Positions 57,599 to 64,000 of a stretch of 64,000 bases of DNA are shown here, piece after piece. The stretch comes from Ipomoea triloba (Eukaryota > Streptophyta > Magnoliopsida > Solanales > Convolvulaceae). The DNA lies in contig NC_044916.1 of the NCBI RefSeq assembly GCF_003576645.1, positions 19,049,070 to 19,113,069 of the forward strand, given 5' to 3'. Numbering within the stretch: position 1 is the first letter of the stretch; each line of letters begins with the position of its first letter. The position numbers were made by a program, and so were the translations under genes. The notes beneath the pieces are model-generated. The model was not told the DNA's origin, ran no database searches, and worked only from the letters and a program-made list of their open reading frames with translations.

Positions 57599-60054
57599 AT
57601 GTAGGGAAATAGGACCATCTGGTTTGTAGATAGTGGATGCTCAAGACACATGATGGGTGATAAATCAGAATTGAGCAACTTCAAAGCAAAGAATGGTCCT
57701 AAAGTAGTCTTTGGTGGTAACTCAAGTGGACGAACCGTGGGCACTGGAGAAGTTGTAAAGAATGGTTTAACAATTCAAGAAATATCTTATGTTGAAGGAT
57801 TAAAGTTCAATCTCTTAAGCACAAGTCAATTCTGCGACAAAGGATATAAAGTGGAATTCTCAAAGGATCAATGTCAAGTCATCTCGGAAACGAGTCATGA
57901 AGTTATGCTGACGACTAAACGAAGAAAGAACATGTATGTAGTCACATGGGAAACAGTCAAACCGAATACATGCTTGGTTGCCAAAAGTAAGACTGACCTA
58001 AGTTGGGAATGGCATCATAAACTAAATCATCTCATCTTCAAAGCCATCAACAAGCTCGCAAGAAAAGAATTAGTTGAAGGACTACCCAATGTAATCTATG
58101 ACAAAGACAAGATATGTGAAGCTTGTCAAAGAGGGAAGCAAATCAAATCCTCGTTCAAAACAAAGACCCTCAACACCAACTCACGACCGTTGAGTCTACT
58201 TCATATGGACCTGTTTGGACCAGTTGATCCAGTAAGCCTAAGTGGAAGAAAATACACTCTTGTGGTAGTAGATGACTACACGAGATACACGTGGACATCT
58301 TTTCTAAAGAAGAAAAATGAGACCGAAAAGGTTCTACCAGACTTGCTCCGAAGACTTCAAACAGAAAAGGATTTAAGCATTATCAAAATCCGATCTGATC
58401 AAGGAATCGAATTTGTAAACAAAGTCATTCAGGATTTCTGTGGCCAACATGGGATAGTACACCAACTGTCAGCGGCAAGAACACCCCAGCAAAGCGGTGT
58501 TGTTGAGAGACGAAACAGAACTCTTAAGGAAGCAACAAGATCCATGATTGCCTTTTCAGGATTGCCTAAGCGTTTTTGGGCCGAAGCTATCAACACAACT
58601 TGCTATACCCAAAACAAATCTCTCATCCACAAGATTTATGGAGTAACCCCTTATGAACTATGGAAAGGCAAGAAACCCGTTGTAAAGTATTTTCATATCT
58701 TCGGGAGTAAATGCTTCATCCATAACAATGGAAAGTCACACCTCAAGGCTTTCGATGAACGTGCTGATGAAGGACTATTCATGGGATATTCTGACAAGAG
58801 CAAAGTTTTCCGAGTCCTAAACAAGCGAACCATGGTAATAGAGGAATCCATTCATGTGGTCTTTGACGAAACATCTGTTGTTACGATGGATCCAGAAAAG
58901 AGTCAAAACGCAGAAAACACAAAGGACGGAGAAACTAACATACTATCTGAAGATACAGAATCTGATGAAGAAGACTATTCGATCTTTCCGAAGCATCTAC
59001 CGAACACTTCTCCTCCTACCTAAGGCTTACAAGATCCAGTCAATGATCCAAATCAATCTGAAGAACTCACCGATGACAATCATGGAGATTCCATAATAGA
59101 CGAAAGAGCACCGTCAACTTTATTTCAACCTGACTTAAGATGGCTGAGAAACCATCCTCAAGATCAGATTATCGGAGATATCCATGACGGAGTAAAAACT
59201 CGGGCATCTATTCGAGAATGCATGATGGCTTGCTTTATATCTCAAATAGAACCGAAGACTATAGACAAAGTGTTAAACAATTCGGATTGGGTCATAGCCA
59301 TGCAAGACGAACTACATCAATTTGAAAGAAATGATGTATGGGAGCTAGTTCCATGACCAACTCATCAAAATGTCATTGGAACCAAGTGGGTATTCAGAAA
59401 TAAGATGAATGAGCAAGGAGTCATTGTTAGGAACAAAGCTCGTTTGGTTGCAAAAGGGTACTGTCAGGAAGAAGGAATCGATTTTGATGAAACCTTTGCT
59501 CCTGTGGCCAGACTCGAAGCCATAAGAATATTTCTAGCGTATGCTGCATGGAAAGACTTTAAAGTCTATCAAATGGATGTCAAAAGCGCCTTCCTAAATG
59601 GACATTTGGAAGAAGAAGTGTATGTTGAGCAGCCACCCAGATTCATCTCAAAAATCGGAACGGACAAAGTCTACAAGCTCAAAAAGGCCTTACATGGATT
59701 AAAACAAGCACCAAGGGCCTGGTATGACACATTGTCATGTTTTCTTATAAGTTGCGGGTTTACAAAGGGACAAGTAGACAAGACGCTCTTCAGAATCAAA
59801 AATGGAGATCACATTCTATTGGTACAAATCTATGTGGATGATATCATTTTTGGAAGCACTGATTCGGACCTATGCGAAAAATTTTCAAAACTCATGCAAG
59901 GAAAATTTGAGATGAGCATGATGGGAGAATTAAATTACTTTCTTGGTCTTCAAGTCAAGCAAGAACGTGACGGTATTTTCATAAATCAAGCCAAATATAC
60001 CAAGGACCTCATCAAGAAGTTTGGAGTTGATGGGAAGTCCTGGGTTAAGACATG
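57599..60054 (+). pseudogene. pol: Element X pol, lacking RNase H
   Basis: ATG 57599 lies seven bases after the gag stop and one frame ahead, as in Y, but the next codon is TAG. The frame is then open from 57650 to 59023 and 59405 to 60054. It has the protease DSG site, integrase (CEACQRGKQIKSSF; DD35E core; PQQSGVVERRNRTLKEA), and RT with the YVDDIIFGS box near 59833-59860. Stops at 59021 and 59354 (CGA to TGA relative to Y). After [13 protein letters not shown] the sequence jumps into the third-ORF region: RNase H, ORF2 and the first half of ORF3 are deleted. Confidence 0.9.
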
Positions 60055-62292
60055 AAGATTGAAGACATGAAGACAAATGTTGGCTACCGAACACCTCGGG
60101 AACGCCAAATGCTTGAAGACATGAAGATTGCCAAGATCCATAACATTTCCCGAGCTCAGACGGAGATAAGGGATCTCAGACCAGACATTGAACCGAGCCG
60201 TCAACCAGAAGAAGAGAAAGATGATGAGGAATCAGATCCTGATTCTAATGAAGGGTGCGGCGATAAAACTGACAGGAAGGATGATGATGACAACGATGAC
60301 AATGATGATCCATCCGGACATGGAATCCCTCCTTCTTCCACATCCAAAGCAGCTGACCATCAAGGTTCGAGTGGGCAGAATGACAATGACAGAACTATAT
60401 CTGATCAGCCTCAAATTGTGGAAAATGCAGATCAACCCACCACCTCCAAATCATTGGAACGGACAGTAAGGCTAAGTCCGAATTTAGCCCGGGATGACAA
60501 CATGGAAGCATCTCGTGGTGCGAATCATGACGACTTACTCTTCATTGATGATAAGATGATCACTTCTGATCTGGATCTTATTGACGTTGAAGTGAAGATG
60601 TTTCCTAAGCACATTCTAGATGAAAACATGGAAGCACCCCGTAGTGCTAGTCCCAAGGACTCATCTTCTCCGGCTAAGGAATCCGAAGAGCTTCAAACGG
60701 AGTCAGCTGATGATCATGCACTTGCCTTGGTTCAAGGTGGAAAAATGGAAGCACCTTGCAATGCAGTCACGAGCACTCAGCCGAAGCATCCAAAAGCTCG
60801 GATTCGTCAGAGGTAATTGTCAATACCTCTTCTGCTTTTACATCTCTTTTACATGGTGTTCAGGGGATGGCAAGGACTCAAGATGCACATTTCAAAACCT
60901 TAAATGAGTTCATGGCCAAAATCAAAAAGGACATCCGAAAGCAGAAGAAGAAAACTTCAAAGACAAACACTGATGCTAGACTCACTGCCCTTGAGAAGAA
61001 AATTGACAATGCTTTTTCTGAAAATCTCATTTCTCTTGGATCCCTGAAGGATTCGGTGACCGAAATCACAACTATACAGCGTGATTTGGTTACGAAGCAT
61101 GCCTTCATCAAAGAGCGCCTGGATCTATCATGCACCAAACTTGAATATGTAACGGGCAATTAGAACACAATGGGGTCTTACATTTCAGAGTTCGAGTGGA
61201 CTCTCAAGGAACTACAAGTGTGCATTAATCGGTTGAGCAACAAAGTTGATACTCTGATTGAGGTGAATGATGCCAACAAGGGGGAAGAGAAGAAGGGAAC
61301 CCCTCCGAGCACTTGTAAAGGAAAGGAAGTTATCATCCGAGGAGATGATGATCCAGAACATTATGATGATAACAATCCACGAGAAAGAGAAAACTATTTG
61401 AACCTCAGAAGAACTCCATCTCCCTCCCCATCACCGAAGAGGACACAAGACAAACCCTCCGACGGACCGAGCTCTAAAAAGCAAAAGAAGCAGATGACCC
61501 GAGGAGTTGATGGGAGATCAATTGAATATGTTCCATATAAGGAAGGATCCGGAAAATACTATCAGGAATGCAACATTCCTCCTTACTGGAACAAAAAGAA
61601 GCCTATGGATAGAATGAACTATCTAAGGAACCAAAATGAAAGGATCGTTGATCAAAAGCAAAGATATGAAGAAATTTTCAGAATACAACAAGAAGAGCAG
61701 AAAAGATTTGAGAAAATGGTGAAAGAACTTGAAGAAGCAAACAAAATAAAAGTCTCTGCTGATGATCGAACCAAGATGAATGTCATTGCTCAAATATTGA
61801 CTGCGATGCAGCAAAGCTTTTCTGATGGCATAAATGCTCCCGAGTTAATCAAGTGGTGGAATTGGCGAATCATACGAGGAGAAAATCTTGGTGAAGTCAC
61901 CCAAAATTATATGATGCTCAAGCTACATAGAAAATATTGGGTTTATCGAGGCAAACCCCACTCCTCTTCCGAGTATGTGAGTAAACCCTCGCCCTGTGAT
62001 CCTAGCCGGCAAAGGACCGCAAGGAGGTTAACCAGCCTAGGTTGCCCATAGCTGACCGGCTCAAACCCGGGTGGCAGACGGTTTCGAACTCAGGACCTCA
62101 CGGCCGCGAGCGTCTTGGTCTTGCCACTCAGGCTGCCCTTACGGGCAGCTACATAGAAAATATGCATACAAGATTGAGGGACTCGACGTTGTGAAGGCAA
62201 GAAAGGAAATCAATGATATGATTCAGCTCAAGGAACTCGAAAACTAGGAGAAGCAACAGAAGAAGAAGAAGACGGATGAAAGCTCAAATTGA
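60052..62292 (+). pseudogene. Element X ORF3 (env-like), 5'-deleted and SINE-interrupted
   Basis: The reading frame from 60052 holds an acidic Asp-rich stretch (DDDDNDDNDD), then parts matching Y ORF3: MEASRGANHDDLLFIDDKMI, the coiled coil LTALEKKIDNAFSENLISLG (about 60985-61045) and EEQKRFEKMVKELEEANK (61694-61746). Frameshifts near 60790 and a stop at 61161 break it. A SINE at 61938-62146 interrupts the last part, which resumes as AYKIEGLDVVKARKEINDMI and ends at TGA 62290. The segment 60060-60470 has no obvious counterpart in Y, so the two ORF3s differ in their middle. Confidence 0.7.
61938..62146 (-). mobile_element. tRNA-derived SINE with 17-bp TSD
   Basis: 209 bp flanked by the exact direct repeat AGCTACATAGAAAATAT (61921-61937 and 62147-62163), the kind of long TSD made by LINE machinery. 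On the minus strand it starts GCCCGTAAGGGCAGCC, has a box A CAGCCTGAGTGGCAAGAC and a box B GAGTTCGAAACCG about 35 bases on, giving an RNA polymerase III promoter. A unique body follows, ending CTCGATAAACCCA without a long poly(A). It is GC-rich against its AT-rich host and makes a stop in the X ORF3. The TSDs are perfect, so it is recent. Confidence 0.93.
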
Positions 62293-62550
62293 GGAGAAAA
62301 CATCATTTTCTTTCCTCGCTTTATTTTGATTAGCATTCTTGTAATGTTTTGCTTAAAGTGTTTTTGAATGAATAAAAGACATATTTTGTTGGGGTTCAGC
62401 GTGCGTGTGTTATCTAGTATTTCTTTTACTCCTCGGATATGCTATGTAAATCTCAAACTATTCGGGCACATAAATGAAAATCCTTTTATGGATAAAAGAA
62501 GCTGAATAGTGCGAGTATAAAGTGTTGGCATCATCAAAAAGGGGGAAATT
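62293..62550 (+). promoter_or_regulatory. Element X 3' leader: poly(A)-like signal and polypurine tract
   Basis: TGAATAAAAG near 62370 as a poly(A)-like signal; AAAAAGGGGGAAAT at 62537-62550 as the polypurine tract directly before the 3' LTR. Confidence 0.7.
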
Positions 62551-63862
62551 GTTAGGAACCCCGAGCTATTGATTTTGATGATACCAATGACCCCAAGGAG
62601 ACCCCCAAATTTCTTTTGTTTTCTAGATTAGATCTTTCAGTTTCATACCTCAGTCCTAGAAGTTAATCAAATCCTTAATGACACGAAGTAACGAGTCATC
62701 GCTAAGATATCTCTCGTGAAAGGGATTTAGGACCTAGGCACCGAAGAACTGGAGAACCGAAGTGTTGAAGAACTGAAGAACCGAAGTGTTGAAGAATTGG
62801 AGAACCGAAGCGTTGAAGAACTGAAGAACCGAAGACATAAGATTCAGGCCAAAACATGGAAGGGCCGAATCCTTATGATCGAACAATCAAACGGTAATTG
62901 TTTCGAGGAGATCAATGAGAATGATAAGGACAATCATTCTCACGAGTAACCGAGGCAAAGACATTATCTGAAAGTTGTCTTATCTATTGCCTTGAGAATG
63001 GGTTTTCAACTGAATGTCAAATCGGATCCTAGGCAACGATCCCAAGGAGCATTTAATGATTGTCACATTTTTGTGGGACAAAAGACAAATTGTCCTTGCA
63101 CAAAAGAGAACAAACGGCTAGAAAGGTACTGACAATCTGAAAAAGGTCAAACCTTGCCCATTGGATATTACACACTAGATAATAGGTTTTGAATTTCACA
63201 TTCTCTCCAACGAATCTGAAATTTCCACCTATAAATACCCTTGTCCCATCTCACTTTGACAAGGTTGAAAAAGTGAAAAGTGTCAAGCAAGAAAATTGCT
63301 TCCTGTGTGATCAAAATATTCAAAAGCTCATAAGAAATATTCAGTTCAAAAAGAGATCTTGTGAAGTTCAAAAGTTGACATCAAGAAACTCAATCACAAG
63401 AATCTCAAAGTTGGAGAAACATCACAACATTTCAACCATCTCTACGTGTGAAGTAGAAAGAGGCGGAGTAAACTTGGGAGAAGTTGAAAAACCTACAACG
63501 ACGTAGCTGCCGGGCTAAGTGATCAAAGGAGCACGTTGTAAAGGAGTTTGTACTATTTACGAAGAATATAGTGCAAAACTTCACGAGTTGTGAAGAAGAG
63601 TGGAGTAGGCTTAGTTAACAGCCGAACCACTATAAAAATCTCTCTCTCTCTCTTTTTAATCCTTATGTACTGCATTGCATACCCTACGCAAACCTAACAT
63701 ATATTTTATAAGAAAAATTTCTTGTGCAAAGTAAACATTAAAACTTGGTATAATCTTTCCGCTGCGTTATTATCTTTGATTCGAAAAAGTGTAAAAATCC
63801 ATGTGAGTCTATTCAACCCCCCCCCCCCTTCTAGACTCACACCTCTACCACCGGGACCAACA
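62551..63862 (+). repeat. Element X 3' LTR
   Basis: TGTTAGGAACCCCGAGCTAT to CCGGGACCAACA; matches the split 5' LTR. An 11-base C-run is near 63820 and the TATA box near 63630. Confidence 0.93.
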
Positions 63863-64000
63863 CATATATTCTATATGCGTGTGTAAACCTATTTACAACA
63901 TATGATATACTATGTATTTCTCACGAGTGTGAGTGGTAGATTACTTAGCATTTCTTTGCTAATGTTTTCCTAACTGTTTTCCAGGTATGGAGTAGACTGA
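63863..64000 (+). repeat. Tekay-like LTR, right part, running out of the window
   Basis: Begins with the second CATAT of the X target duplication, then TATTCTATATGCG and, from about 63930, TAGATTACTTAGCATTTC, continuing the LTR broken at 40077. No gene. Confidence 0.7.

Larger units (their letters stand above)
40078..63862 (+). mobile_element. SIRE-like Ty1/Copia element X
   Basis: LTR start TATTAGGAACCCCGAG (G-to-A in the second base) and 3' end CCGGGACCAACA; an exact TSD CATAT lies at 40073-40077 and 63863-63867. Its 5' LTR is split by element Y. An iMet-type primer site is at 55116, then gag, pol in Copia order (protease, integrase, RT) and a third ORF. RNase H and the first part of the downstream region are deleted at about 60050. 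A polypurine tract (AAAAAGGGGGAAAT) precedes the 3' LTR at 62551. Multiple stops make it inactive. The extra 3' ORF and length place it with SIRE/Maximus-type elements. Confidence 0.93.
37771..64000 (+). mobile_element. 3' end and LTR of a plus-strand Tekay-like Gypsy element, hosting nested SIRE-like elements
   Basis: GGACGAAGCTCCTTTTAAGG and GGGGTAGAG (37806-37833) form the purine-rich end typical of Tekay-type elements, directly before an LTR starting TGTAATACCCC at 37834. The LTR runs to 40077, is interrupted by element X (40078-63862), and resumes at 63863 to at least the end of the window (ATTACTTAGCATTTC near 63930 is a normal Tekay LTR phrase). No gag or pol of this element is in the window. 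Confidence 0.8.

Noticed and set aside
62020..62146. tRNA gene within element X
   Set aside because: The tRNA-like part belongs to a 209-bp insert with 17-bp TSDs, the structure of a SINE.

Overview
The window is repeat-dense nuclear DNA from a land plant, most likely a eudicot. Every coding region I can identify belongs to a transposable element: Ty3/Gypsy elements with plant-type PBS and LTR signatures (Athila-like, a chromovirus, Tekay-like), SIRE-like Ty1/Copia elements, a hAT element with a TTF-type zinc finger, a CACTA (En/Spm) element, a plant L1-type LINE with RNase H, and tRNA-derived SINEs. I found no intact host gene, rRNA, CRISPR array or bona fide tRNA gene. Nearly every TE gene is broken by stops or frameshifts. 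The species cannot be told from this sequence.

Layout, left to right. 1-3053: two LTR copies around a very short internal region with an iMet primer site. 3103-13927: an Athila-like element with LTRs, a tRNA-Asp primer site and gag-protease but no reverse transcriptase, RNase H or integrase; a complete hAT element (6984-10275, 8-bp TSD) sits inside its protease, and a GC-rich tandem repeat lies in its 3' region. 13928-17336: a nest of a probable hAT-like element, a second inverted-repeat element and a 5'-truncated minus-strand LINE. 17337-17916 and 36712-37655: unrecognised, decayed sequence flanking a chromovirus. 17917-36711: the chromovirus (gag, protease, RT, RNase H, integrase, chromodomain), split by a minus-strand non-autonomous Tekay-like element (19324-25955) and by a CACTA element (27379-34572, 3-bp TSD). 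37771-64000: the 3' end and long LTR of a plus-strand Tekay-like element, into which SIRE-like element X (40078-63862, TSD CATAT) inserted; SIRE-like element Y (40697-54412, TSD GATAT) then inserted into the 5' LTR of X. A tRNA-derived SINE with a 17-bp TSD sits in the third ORF of X.

Insertion order follows from the nesting: Tekay LTR, then X, then Y and the SINE; chromovirus, then the Tekay-like element and CACTA, then an LTR inside CACTA; Athila-like, then hAT. The points most worth a second look are: (i) Y carries two ORFs downstream of pol, each preceded by promoter-like sequence; (ii) exact 42-bp tandem duplications recur in unrelated elements, which looks like an assembly artefact; (iii) premature stops are strongly biased to C-to-T changes; (iv) a gag/pol +1 frame offset is shared by X and Y.
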